From an uncultured Clostridium sp. (GTDB taxonomy: Bacteria; Bacillota; Clostridia; UBA1212; UBA1255): DNA of 15,856 nt. Positions 4,893-12,482 of the stretch are shown in pieces. Numbering within the stretch: the first letter of the stretch is position 1; each line of letters begins with the position of its first letter. The notes under the pieces are model-generated. The model was not told where the DNA came from. It did not search any database and was given only the letters and a program-made list of their open reading frames with translations. Where the stretch lies: the NCBI GenBank assembly GCA_900555605.1, contig USLW01000015.1:1-15856 (forward strand), read 5' to 3'. The position numbers and the translations under genes are program-made.

Positions 4893-7800
4893 TTAATCTC
4901 CAATGCGATAGGTGCTATCGCCACATATGACAGCGCTTTTCAGTCCGGATGATTCACTTCTTCTTTTACTTGCAAAATCAACGGATTCTTGCACGGTATA
5001 CCCCTCTAATAAATGAGAATAAAAATCTTTTGTCCACTTATTAGCGTCATTACAATCAATTGACTCAGAAAAACCGACTGCGACTGTGGCTCCATTACTG
5101 GCAAAAACTGTTGGCAGATTTCTCCCACCATTTCCGTCGTATGCTGTTTCACAACCAATAAAAAGTACCAGATCCATTTGTGAAAATGAATCACCTGCGT
5201 TTACACACGCGCTTCCCGCAGACATCCCGCTACACGAATGACTATAAAATATATCTCCTCCACTTGTATCACTCAATACAATTCCTGTTGAAGATGCCGT
5301 ACTTGTGCCAGCCCAAACTACGAGTCGGCCGTGGCTTCTACTAGTAAATATATTAGTGCTCAACAATTCGGATTTGCAGTCTGCACCACTAATTGAACCT
5401 GAAATAAATCTGATATTATTGTATCCAGCGCTATGCAAATATGACCTACAGTCTTCCAATGCACTTGTATGATCGTGACCACTGTTATAAATGCCACAGA
5501 GCGTAATTGCAATAGGATTAATTGATTCTACTCTCCACTCATCCTTGCGATTCGAATCATTGGTATAGGTATACTGCATAAGATCTGTTCCGTCCGCATT
5601 CCCATTTGTATGGACAGATAATGCCCGGTTATTCGTAACCCCAGATTTTGCCGTCAAAATATAAGCACCACTGTCCGCTTTTGTAATACGCCATCTCATA
5701 TACGGTGCATCCGCTACATAAGCGTATTGCTTAATGGCAGCGCCGTCCCAAGATTGGTAGTCCGGCTCCACGCCTGCATACAGCTGACTGTGGACAGCCT
5801 GGATCGTATAATATCCATCCTCCTGCAGTTGGATTTTCCATCGGCTCTGAGCGCCTCCGTGAAAGCTCCATTGATGGATAATCGCCCCGGGCTCGTAGGA
5901 TATGGCGTCAACATCCATATACCTTCCGGTTTCCGCATTTTTTAAATAATACGTTCCGTTTGCGATTTCCGTTACATTGAGCGTATAGCTGATAGATTTA
6001 CCATGTTTGCTGCCTGTAATTGTCACACTTCCCGGGCTGACCCCCGTGACCGTCCCGGTGCTGCTGTCGACTGAAGCAATTCCGGAATTACTTGAAGTCC
6101 AGTATAAAGTTTGACTAATATCATTGACCGCATATGCCGCGGCAGCAAAGGACAGCTGGGACATTGTCTTGGTCTGCTCCGGCGCGATCCATTTGGTTTG
6201 ATGCACCGATAAGCAATATCCGGTGGAGGAATTATACAATAACACGCCGGGCTCTATTGACGTCACCGGTTCTAAGATCCAGGTCTGGCTTAAAGCTCTG
6301 GAATAGGTCTGCACATTGACATTGACCACGTTATTGGAGGGCGTTTCCAGGGAAAGCGCCAAATCGTTGTTTTTCAAATAGTAGACACCCAAATCATTTG
6401 AAATCGTCCATCTGGCATAGGATGGAACTCCGGCGAATGAATCATTTGTACTGATATAATATATATCTGCATTTGATTTCGTTACATCAAGCCCCATATC
6501 CAGCTTATGCATAGGACGGATACTGTAATACCCATCGTCTAAGTACTTGATCTTCCATTGCTGGCAAAGAACTCTCGGCATTGTGAGGTCTAATACGTTC
6601 TGGCTTACATTTGTATAATTCAGCATTTTTCCGGACGCCGCATATAAGTACATTCCGCTGAAATTGTTTTTTATATAATAAACGCCATCCGCAATTCTCA
6701 CATAAATCGTATAAGAAGCGCTGCGGGAGATCCCTGCGCTGTCCGTAAACGCCGCACGAATCACTGCTTTTCCCGCTTTCACCCCTGTCACGCGTCCGGT
6801 AGTGCTGACCGTCGCCACGTTAGTACTGTCTGATGTCCATGTCACAGCCGCGCCGCTGGGTCTTGTCACTGCAGTCAGCTGCAGGTTCCCGCCCTCTAAT
6901 ACGGATGTGGCAGCGCCCGTAACCGTGATGGTCGGCGTATATTCCATCACCGCATACGGCAGATATGCCGCCGTTGCAAAACCGGTTGCAATAAAGGTTT
7001 TTTCATTGGCAAGCGTTGTTTCGTCCGGATTCTTCAGCATAAATCCCTTATTCGCGTTATACGTGCCATTCTTCCAGCCCTTAACGAGCTGTGTGATATT
7101 AAATGAGACAAATTGATTTGCCGGTACCGAGACCGTATCCAGCGCCGGTCCGTAGGAATTCGGAGATACGGTATTCCAGGTGGCATTTGCTTCTGTCCAG
7201 GAATTTCCGTTGAATACATACGCGGTAATATTTTTTGCCGCGCTTCCCGTGGCTTCTTTTACATAATATCTGACGCTGCTGATCTGATCTGCCGTGATAG
7301 ATTGATATTCCGCGTGTCCCACCAGTCCCGGCAGCTTCACCAGAATCCGTCCCGCTCCGCGGTAATCGCTATAGTACCCCGCATGATCATAGGTCCATGT
7401 GCCGGCCTTTGCATCCGGCGTCTTTTGAAATACCGTTGCGTCTTCAATATAGCTGCTGTTTGCAGAGGACCTGATTGTAATCGTCGGATCAATTACTACG
7501 GGATACGCTGTCCGCGCATCCTGCAAAAACGCATCCGGCACCTCTATCGTCAATCTGTATTCCTGTCTCTCTTTTATACACGTAACTGTCGTTGTTCCCA
7601 ATTCAAATGTATGATTTACATCGTAAGCAATGATCTGTCCCAATTCAAATCGAATTTCCGAATCCGCGTGCTCCGCCGCATAATACAGACCGTCTGTTTC
7701 ATATACGCACAGGCCGTGCGTCTGCAAAATAAATTCAAATTGATTCTGCCCCGTATAGGTATTCAGAATAATATCTTCTTTTACCCCGGAAAGAGTCGGC

Positions 7801-8240
7801 GTATACCGCAGCTCTGTCCCGGTTCCGTACAGCTGCCGGTACACAACGCTTTTTTCTGTCGCCGCCGTACTGACTGTATTCACTTTCGCTTTGGATACGG
7901 CCTCTGCGCTGCGCAGCGTAATCTGCAGGCCGCCGTATGACAGCGTAATGCCTTCCGCCGGATTCTTCGCCGCGCTTAGGGAAATATCACTCGATACGGT
8001 CTTATACGCATTTAAGGCCTGATTCTCCGTAAGCGCAATATTCTTTTCTCTTATCCTGCCGTCCCGGTCAATATATTTTACATTCTCTTCAAACAAATAA
8101 ATCGTATTGCTTCCGTCTTCGTTTTGAAATACGTAGCTAAATAATGTTTCAAGCTCAGGCCTGCGCTTTACATGCTTCTCCGCCTGAAAGACGGCGTGAT
8201 ACATATGCGCAGGCACTTCCCCGATCTGCCTGTATATCAT
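4893..8240 (-). CDS. Multidomain DNRLRE-like / Big_2 / ricin-type lectin / caspase-like (CHAT, clan CD) protein
   Basis: The 1115 residues fall into clear modules. Residues 1-260 form an N-terminal region common in Firmicute surface proteins of this kind. About 262-435 is DNRLRE-like (YRGAGRILVKLPGL, FNITQLVKGW, NKGFMLKN). About 437-514 is Big_2 (SGAAVTWTSDSTNVATVS). About 516-660 is ricin-type beta-trefoil (YYIKNNFSGMYL, QQWKI). About 690-756 is a second Big_2, and about 757-907 a second ricin-type domain (YYLKNAETGRYMDV, SRWKIQ). About 908-1115 is a caspase-like fold with the His-Gly dyad SRSHG (His970), the hydrophobic strand and Cys in LVLFIGCETA (Cys1030), and GATVAVGFSES. A carbohydrate-binding peptidase is the likely role. 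The substrate is unknown. These modules are usually extracellular, yet residues 1-34 (MIYRQIGEVPAHMYHA onward) are not a signal peptide, and the frame upstream meets TAA ten codons before the ATG. AGAAAGGA is the ribosome binding site. Confidence 0.85.
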   Translation of the reverse strand: MIYRQIGEVPAHMYHAVFQAEKHVKRRPELETLFSYVFQNEDGSNTIYLFEENVKYIDRDGRIREKNIALTENQALNAYKTVSSDISLSAAKNPAEGITLSYGGLQITLRSAEAVSKAKVNTVSTAATEKSVVYRQLYGTGTELRYTPTLSGVKEDIILNTYTGQNQFEFILQTHGLCVYETDGLYYAAEHADSEIRFELGQIIAYDVNHTFELGTTTVTCIKERQEYRLTIEVPDAFLQDARTAYPVVIDPTITIRSSANSSYIEDATVFQKTPDAKAGTWTYDHAGYYSDYRGAGRILVKLPGLVGHAEYQSITADQISSVRYYVKEATGSAAKNITAYVFNGNSWTEANATWNTVSPNSYGPALDTVSVPANQFVSFNITQLVKGWKNGTYNANKGFMLKNPDETTLANEKTFIATGFATAAYLPYAVMEYTPTITVTGAATSVLEGGNLQLTAVTRPSGAAVTWTSDSTNVATVSTTGRVTGVKAGKAVIRAAFTDSAGISRSASYTIYVRIADGVYYIKNNFSGMYLYAASGKMLNYTNVSQNVLDLTMPRVLCQQWKIKYLDDGYYSIRPMHKLDMGLDVTKSNADIYYISTNDSFAGVPSYARWTISNDLGVYYLKNNDLALSLETPSNNVVNVNVQTYSRALSQTWILEPVTSIEPGVLLYNSSTGYCLSVHQTKWIAPEQTKTMSQLSFAAAAYAVNDISQTLYWTSSNSGIASVDSSTGTVTGVSPGSVTITGSKHGKSISYTLNVTEIANGTYYLKNAETGRYMDVDAISYEPGAIIHQWSFHGGAQSRWKIQLQEDGYYTIQAVHSQLYAGVEPDYQSWDGAAIKQYAYVADAPYMRWRITKADSGAYILTAKSGVTNNRALSVHTNGNADGTDLMQYTYTNDSNRKDEWRVESINPIAITLCGIYNSGHDHTSALEDCRSYLHSAGYNNIRFISGSISGADCKSELLSTNIFTSRSHGRLVVWAGTSTASSTGIVLSDTSGGDIFYSHSCSGMSAGSACVNAGDSFSQMDLVLFIGCETAYDGNGGRNLPTVFASNGATVAVGFSESIDCNDANKWTKDFYSHLLEGYTVQESVDFASKRRSESSGLKSAVICGDSTYRIGD

Positions 8241-8289
8241 GATGGATTCCTTTCTAATGCGTCCGACTGATCTGAATTACTTGATTTAT

Positions 8290-8318
8290 ATAATATGGAA
8301 CTTTTTCCATGTTGTCAA
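8290..8318 (-). promoter_or_regulatory. Promoter of the large-gene/lipoprotein operon
   Basis: On the minus strand, consensus TTGACA (8313-8318), a 17-base spacer and TATTAT (8290-8295), about 50 bases upstream of the start codon. The layout is the same as in the copy at 673-701, where the -35 is TTGAAG. Confidence 0.75.
8295..8310. promoter_or_regulatory. Palindromic operator-like site between -35 and -10
   Basis: ATGGAA and TTCCAT form perfect 6-base inverted arms around four bases, filling the spacer of the promoter. The site is well placed for a dimeric repressor. In the other copy (678-693) one arm base differs. No regulator gene lies next to it. Confidence 0.5.
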
Positions 8319-8341
8319 CAAGCATTTCGTGCATCCGGCAG

Positions 8342-8382
8342 AAAATAAAAAAACTTGACACCCGCTCCAATCAGGCGGATGT
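8342..8382 (-). terminator. Intrinsic terminator after the tsaE-tsaB-rimI operon
   Basis: On the minus strand, ACATCCGC (8375-8382) pairs with GCGGGTGT (8358-8365), an 8-base stem with one G-T pair and a 9-base loop. It is followed closely by TTTTTTT at 8346-8352. It isolates the housekeeping operon from the lectin/caspase-like operon. Confidence 0.7.
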
Positions 8383-8666
8383 TTGACAGTTAAACAAATA
8401 AAAAAATTTTTTGAGAAACAAAAAAACAGAAAAAGACATGCAAAGATCTACCCCATTCAACTAAGGCTTCATCGATTGCATCTCCGATCTGGACATTTCG
8501 GGTAAAGCGCAGCGCCGCCTCTGCCCGCACCTGCCGCCGCGTAGGGCGGAGTTCGGAGCACAAGCGCTCCGGCCAAACTGAATCGCCAGCGGCAAAAAAC
8601 GATTTTCAGATATCGTGATCAGAAAAAAAGTGCTGCGGAATCTGATGCGGGTCATGCGCGAGGCGG
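8383..8666. other. Non-coding stretch between rimI and its terminator
   Basis: About 280 bases. The half next to the terminator is A-rich and the middle (8500-8600) is GC-rich. The GC-rich part has a small hairpin, CGGAGC and GCTCCG around 8551-8569. Minus-strand frames are open but show no ribosome binding site or recognisable motif. It could be a long 3' untranslated region or coding debris. Confidence 0.4.
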
Positions 8667-9125
8667 TCAGCGCTCCTGATATTCCTTCCGCATAATAACC
8701 GCATTTTCCCCATTTCCGTAATAGCGCCTGCGTACATAAATTTCCCGGAAACCCAGCTTCTCATACAGCGCCCGCGCTGCGCAGTTGGACGCACGGACCT
8801 CCAAAAAGGCTGACACAATATCATAGTCCACCCATTCCGCTTCCATCATCCGCAGCATGCGTTCCGCAAGTCCTTTTCTTCGATACGCCGGAGATACGGC
8901 AACCCGCATGATTTCAATCTCATCAATAATCAAATGGAATCCGGCATAACCCGCGATCTGCTCTGCTTCCGTTTCGGAAGCCACGGCAAGGATATAAAAC
9001 GCATTTTTATTCTCCAGCTCGGCAGCCAGGCCGGCGCCGGACCAGGGCTCTGAGAAGCATTCCTTTTCCAGTGCTGCAATCTGCGGCAGTCTGCCGAAAG
9101 AAAGCTGTTCAAAGCGAATGTCCAT
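8667..9125 (-). CDS. rimI: Ribosomal protein S18-alanine N-acetyltransferase (GNAT)
   Basis: One hundred and fifty-two residues, normal for RimI. The GNAT acetyl-CoA motif is IMRVAVSPAYRRKGLAERML, with the RRKGLA loop at about 82-87. It is followed by SAFLEVRASNCAARALYEKLGF (about 105-126) and RRRYYGNGENAVIM, all typical of RimI. The protein acetylates the N-terminal alanine of ribosomal protein S18 in the cytosol, and some RimI enzymes act on other proteins. AAGGAGG lies six bases before the ATG. The start overlaps the end of tsaB by 17 bases, so the two are translationally coupled, and it is the last gene before the terminator at 8342-8382. The tsaB-rimI pairing is widespread in Firmicutes and supports the assignment over a generic GNAT. 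Confidence 0.9.
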   Translation of the reverse strand: MDIRFEQLSFGRLPQIAALEKECFSEPWSGAGLAAELENKNAFYILAVASETEAEQIAGYAGFHLIIDEIEIMRVAVSPAYRRKGLAERMLRMMEAEWVDYDIVSAFLEVRASNCAARALYEKLGFREIYVRRRYYGNGENAVIMRKEYQER

Positions 9126-9828
9126 GGGCTTCCTCCTTCAGCCGTTCTGCCTGAGACTTTCGGAGATAAGATACCTCTAACGAAAAAGCATCATATACGC
9201 CTTCCGCACCGTTCTTCTGCGCTGTACGGAACGCCTGCTCCGCTAAAACGCCTGCTGAGGAGGCACGGCCCAACAGCAGCTCCGACGGTACCTCTTGATA
9301 CTGTCCGTCCAGCATTTTACAAAAGATTTCCCGATTGGCAGGCACCCCGTCACCGCAGAAAACAACCGGCTCCTCCGGGTACTGCCTTTTCAGATATAAG
9401 CAAAGCTCCGCAGCAGATACCGCCATATAATCGGAAATCCGCAGGCCGTCCCGATAGATCCCGCAATATACCTGAGCATTCCTGGCATCGATCACCGCAC
9501 AGGTCAGTCCGCGCCCTCCGGCGCAGTGTGCCAGCGCATCCAATGTATTGATCCCGACTACCGGAATCTGCCGTGCAAAGGCAATTGCTTTTGCGGCTGC
9601 AACGCCGATGCGAAGACCGGTAAACGATCCCGGACCGTTTACAGCGGCAATCAGATCCACCTCCGGCAGGGCCGTGCCGCTGTAAGAAAACAGCATCTGA
9701 ATGGCGGGCATTAATTTTACGGAATGCGTCCTGTTATCACGCACCGCAAATTCACAGAGTACCATTCCGTCCCTGATCAGCGCGGTCTGCGCAGTCTGGC
9801 AGGAAGAATCAATGGATAATATCAGCAT
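9109..9828 (-). CDS. tsaB: tRNA t6A biosynthesis protein TsaB
   Basis: Two hundred and thirty-nine residues with the ASKHA-fold N-terminus MLILSIDSSCQTAQTALI. The hallmark AAVNGPGSFTGLRIGVAAAKAIA lies at about 62-84, followed by VVGINTLDALA and CAVIDARNAQVYCGIY. TsaB is a catalytically inactive TsaD paralog. It forms a complex with TsaD and TsaE that transfers threonylcarbamoyl to A37 of ANN-decoding tRNAs. The start overlaps the end of the tsaE reading frame by seven bases, with GAAAGG upstream, so the genes form one operon. tsaD and tsaC are not in the window. The protein is complete and nothing about it is unusual. Confidence 0.92.
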   Translation of the reverse strand: MLILSIDSSCQTAQTALIRDGMVLCEFAVRDNRTHSVKLMPAIQMLFSYSGTALPEVDLIAAVNGPGSFTGLRIGVAAAKAIAFARQIPVVGINTLDALAHCAGGRGLTCAVIDARNAQVYCGIYRDGLRISDYMAVSAAELCLYLKRQYPEEPVVFCGDGVPANREIFCKMLDGQYQEVPSELLLGRASSAGVLAEQAFRTAQKNGAEGVYDAFSLEVSYLRKSQAERLKEEAHGHSL

Positions 9829-10298
9829 GGGCTTTTCATCCTTTCCGCTATCAGTTTTCCCGTCTCACAGACGATCCGGATGTCCCGTTCTTCCGGCGAC
9901 AGATCATCTCTGCGAGTGATACTGACAATAATCGCCGCTTCCGATAAAAGCACAGGAATCCGCGAGGCCCATTCAACGACCAAAATGCCCCCGCCTGCCG
10001 CATTCTCCTCAAATACGATTTCCATCAATTCTTCTTAAGAAGACAGGCGGTACACATCAAAATGGTACAGCGGCACACGGCCCGTATGGTATTCATTTAC
10101 GATGGTAAAGGTCGGGCTTGTAATATAGTCGCTGATTTGCAGCGACTTTGCGATACCAAATGTAAAATGCGTTTTTCCTGCGCCTAAGTCGCCGTCAAGC
10201 GCAACAAGATCGCCTCTATTTAATTGTATGCCCAGCAAAGCGCCGATGCGCTCCGTTTCCGCTGCGCTGCTGCTGTGATACTGGAAGGTTTGCTTCAT
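9822..10298 (-). pseudogene. tsaE: tRNA t6A ATPase TsaE, interrupted by one in-frame TAA
   Basis: The gene reads MKQTFQYHSSSAAETERIG, then the Walker A motif GDLGAGKT, SPTFTIVNEYH and PLYHFDVYRLSS. It then meets TAA at 10035-10037. The same frame continues EELMEIVFEENAAGGGILVVEWASRIPVLL to TGA 9822-9824. Ignoring the stop, the product would be about 158 residues, the usual TsaE size, with no base gained or lost. TsaE is the ATPase of the TsaBDE complex and is normally indispensable. The start at 10298 has GGAGAG 11 bases upstream. ATG 10328 in the same frame has no such site. The downstream half could restart at ATG 10028, nine bases after the stop. The stop lies in the palindrome TCTTCTTAAGAAGA (10030-10043). 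A point mutation, a base-calling error and a functional split gene are all possible. Confidence 0.8.
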
Positions 10299-10361
10299 GC
10301 CAATCGACTCTCCGTCCGGGTTCATCATCCAGGTATATGGTGTACGGCTTTCATTGCATAG

Positions 10362-10394
10362 AAAAAAACTCCCGAAGGCGCTGCCTCGAGAGTT
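10362..10394 (-). terminator. Intrinsic terminator after rpsI
   Basis: On the minus strand, AACTCTCGAGG pairs with CTTCGGGAGTT (stem over 10367-10394, with G-T pairs), and the transcript continues in a run of seven T. It ends the rplM-rpsI transcript 15 bases after the rpsI stop. Confidence 0.85.
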
Positions 10395-10408
10395 CTGTAC
10401 GAATGCGG

Positions 10409-10798
10409 TTATCTCTTTGAGAATTGCGGAGCTCTTCTGGCCTTTTTGAGACCGTATTTCTTTCTTTCCTTCATTCTCGGGTCTCTTGTCAGGAATCCGG
10501 CCTGCTTCAAAACAGGACGCAGGGACTCATCATACTCCAGCAAAGCTCTGGACAGTCCGTGGCGAATCGCGCCGGCCTGTCCGGTAAATCCGCCGCCGGT
10601 GACCTTACAGACCAAATCGAATTTGCCCTCGGTCTTTGTGATTGCGAACGGCTGACGGACAATCAGCTTTAATGTCTCCAAACCAAAATATTCATCTATC
10701 GTTCTGTCGTTCACGGTAATGTTTCCCGTACCCGGAACAATCTTTACTCTGGCAACGGATTTCTTTCTTCTGCCTGTTCCAAAAAATTGATCTGCCAT
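10409..10798 (-). CDS. rpsI: 30S ribosomal protein S9
   Basis: One hundred and twenty-nine residues from [18 protein letters not shown], the universal S9 opening. The product ends [19 protein letters not shown], the basic C-terminal tail that reaches the ribosomal P-site t[23 protein letters not shown] in the middle is also diagnostic. An in-frame ATG at 10807 would add MNI. It lies only three bases from AGGAGG, whereas 10798 is 12 bases away. The conserved N-terminus favours 10798, but the choice is not certain. It is the second gene of the rplM-rpsI operon, starting shortly after the rplM stop. It is complete. Confidence 0.95.
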   Translation of the reverse strand: MADQFFGTGRRKKSVARVKIVPGTGNITVNDRTIDEYFGLETLKLIVRQPFAITKTEGKFDLVCKVTGGGFTGQAGAIRHGLSRALLEYDESLRPVLKQAGFLTRDPRMKERKKYGLKKARRAPQFSKR

Positions 10799-10826
10799 AA
10801 TATTCATACTCCTCCTTCCGCTTCAA

Positions 10827-11264
10827 TTAAAACGTATACACTTCAGGCTGCTGCGCCTGATTCTTGTGTGTCGGTCCCGCATATACTTTTAATTTTTTGA
10901 GCATCGCGCGTCCGAGTGCGTTTTTGGGGAGCATGCCCTTTACGGCATATTTTACCGCATAGGTGGGATGCTTTTTCATCATATCTTTAAATGTAACTTC
11001 CTTCAAGCCCCCTGGATATCCCGTATGATGCCGGTACACCTTCGCATTGTATTTATTTCCGGTTACAACGACTTTATCGGCGTTTACGACAATCACAAAA
11101 TCTCCGGTGTCCAGATTCGGCGTGTAAGTCGGCTTATGCTTTCCCATCAAAACTTTTGCAATTTCAGTTGACAGTCTGCCGAGCGTCTTTCCTTCTGCAT
11201 CGATCAGATACCATTTTTTGTTTGCCGGGTCAACTGAAGCTGCATTGGCAACATATGTCTTCAT
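10827..11264 (-). CDS. rplM: 50S ribosomal protein L13
   Basis: One hundred and forty-five residues, the expected length. The signatures are [49 protein letters not shown] and [16 protein letters not shown]13 assembles early on the 23S rRNA. AGGAGG lies 12 bases upstream, a rather long gap. The gene is first in the operon with rpsI and is driven by the strong promoter at 11335-11363 through a short leader. It is intact and conventional. Confidence 0.96.
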   Translation of the reverse strand: MKTYVANAASVDPANKKWYLIDAEGKTLGRLSTEIAKVLMGKHKPTYTPNLDTGDFVIVVNADKVVVTGNKYNAKVYRHHTGYPGGLKEVTFKDMMKKHPTYAVKYAVKGMLPKNALGRAMLKKLKVYAGPTHKNQAQQPEVYTF

Positions 11265-11304
11265 CGCGTATAATAACCTCCTGCAAATAATTCATTTCAC
11301 TGGT

Positions 11305-11326
11305 TTATCCATCCTGTTTCGGATAA
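11305..11326 (-). promoter_or_regulatory. Hairpin in the rplM leader, possible L13 autoregulatory element
   Basis: TTATCC and GGATAA form a six-base stem with a ten-base loop at the expected transcript start, about 40 bases before the rplM start. L13 leaders with regulatory structures are known in Firmicutes (Rfam L13-leader). I cannot confirm that this one matches. Confidence 0.35.
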
Positions 11327-11334
11327 CGTTGGAC

Positions 11335-11363
11335 ATCATAATATATTCAAGAATACTTGTCAA
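11335..11363 (-). promoter_or_regulatory. Promoter of rplM-rpsI
   Basis: Minus-strand TTGACA (11358-11363), a 17-base spacer and TATGAT (11335-11340), near consensus, as expected for a ribosomal protein operon. The start codon lies about 70 bases downstream. Confidence 0.8.
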
Positions 11364-11445
11364 GGCGGAAACAGCTAAAATTTTAAATATATCTCTTTTT
11401 CTCTTTTTTTCTCTCTATTTTTCTTTTAATCTCTTGATATCTCAC

Positions 11446-11475
11446 TTTTCATTTCAACTTTTTATATGATATACT
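11446..11475 (+). promoter_or_regulatory. Probable promoter of the ROK kinase-truA unit
   Basis: TATACT (11470-11475) with TTTTCA (11446-11451) 18 bases upstream, in a T-rich tract, about 28 bases before the start codon. The -35 is weak. Confidence 0.4.
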
Positions 11476-11502
11476 AAACAAAATTGATTTAGGAGGTTTC
11501 TC

Positions 11503-12444
11503 ATGTATCGAATTGGAATTGATTTAGGCGGCACAAATATTGCAATCGGACTGGTCACAGATGACGGCGTTCTGATCAGGAAAGACAGTATACCCACAAA
11601 CGTCCGGCAGACCGGAGAGGCGCTGGCAGAAGATATGGCTGAATTTACCGCCCGTTTTTTAGAGGCGCAGCACATCGGACAGGAAGCGGTTCGCTCGATC
11701 GGCATCGGCTGTCCCGGCGTGTCAGATAATGAGAAGGGGTTGCTGCTGCTGACAGTCAATCTTCCTTTTAAAAATACGAATATCCGCGAAATCTTTCTGC
11801 GCCGCTTTCCGCAGCCGGTTCAGCTGGCCAATGACGCAAACTGCGCCGCCCTGGCAGAGGTGCGGGCAGGCGCCGCAAAAGGGTATCAGACATCCATCAC
11901 CATCACGCTGGGCACAGGCGTAGGCGGAGGGATCATTATCGATGGTAAAATTTATACCGGCTTTAACTTTGCGGCAGGCGAATTGGGGCATATGGTAATC
12001 CATACAGGCGGAGAGCTGTGCGGCTGCGGAAGGAAAGGCTGTCTCGAAGCATACGCCTCGGCGACTGCGCTGATCAGAGAAACGAAAAAAGCTGCCCAGC
12101 GCCATCCGGAATCCCTGATTCATCAGCTTTGTGAAGGAGATCTTAACAAAATCAACGCCAAGACCGCGTTTGACGCAAAACGTGCCGGAGACCCGACGGG
12201 GATACAGCTTGTAGAAAACTTTACGATTGATCTGGCAGAGGGGCTGATCAGCTACATCAATATATTTCAGCCTGAAATCATTTTGATCGGCGGCGGAATT
12301 TCAAAGGAAGGCGAATATTTACTGGCGCCTCTGCGGGAATATGTGTTCCGCTACGCATACGGAAACGACTTTCTGCCCCGCACCCGGATTGAGAAGGCCG
12401 TGCTCGGCAATGATGCAGGCATTATCGGCGCTGCTATGCTGTAA
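11503..12444 (+). CDS. glcK: ROK-family glucokinase
   Basis: Three hundred and thirteen residues. The phosphate-binding motif is GIDLGGTN (5-12). The catalytic loop is LANDANCAALAE, with Asp111 as the likely base. ITLGTGVGGG (134-143) and GELGHM (159-164) match ROK sugar kinases. CGCGRKGCLE (173-182) is the ROK zinc-binding CxCGxxGCxE motif. It phosphorylates glucose to glucose-6-phosphate with ATP in the cytosol; some ROK kinases prefer other hexoses, so substrate is inferred. AGGAGG lies seven bases before ATG. ROK repressors have an N-terminal helix-turn-helix, which is absent here. truA follows 38 bases later on the same strand. Confidence 0.9.
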   Translation: MYRIGIDLGGTNIAIGLVTDDGVLIRKDSIPTNVRQTGEALAEDMAEFTARFLEAQHIGQEAVRSIGIGCPGVSDNEKGLLLLTVNLPFKNTNIREIFLRRFPQPVQLANDANCAALAEVRAGAAKGYQTSITITLGTGVGGGIIIDGKIYTGFNFAAGELGHMVIHTGGELCGCGRKGCLEAYASATALIRETKKAAQRHPESLIHQLCEGDLNKINAKTAFDAKRAGDPTGIQLVENFTIDLAEGLISYINIFQPEIILIGGGISKEGEYLLAPLREYVFRYAYGNDFLPRTRIEKAVLGNDAGIIGAAML

Positions 12445-12482
12445 TACCATATTTGTGCTGCGGAACCGGAGGTTGACAGGCC

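Noticed and set aside
7113..7940. A 275-codon plus-strand open frame opposite the large gene
   Set aside because: It is rich in Arg, Cys and Ile without any known motif, and it mirrors the codon use of the well-supported minus-strand gene.
8461..8655. Sixty-four-codon minus-strand frame downstream of rimI
   Set aside because: It has no ribosome binding site and no recognisable motif, and its composition is Arg-rich and unlike a protein.
10030..10043. TCTTCTTAAGAAGA as an operator
   Set aside because: It sits inside the tsaE coding frame with no promoter nearby; it is noted only because it contains the stop codon.
1023..10298. Stop-codon reassignment as an explanation for the in-frame TAA and TGA codons
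   Set aside because: Normal genes in the window, including ribosomal proteins, end cleanly at TAA or TGA, and the helicase and IS also carry frameshifts. Decay explains these better.
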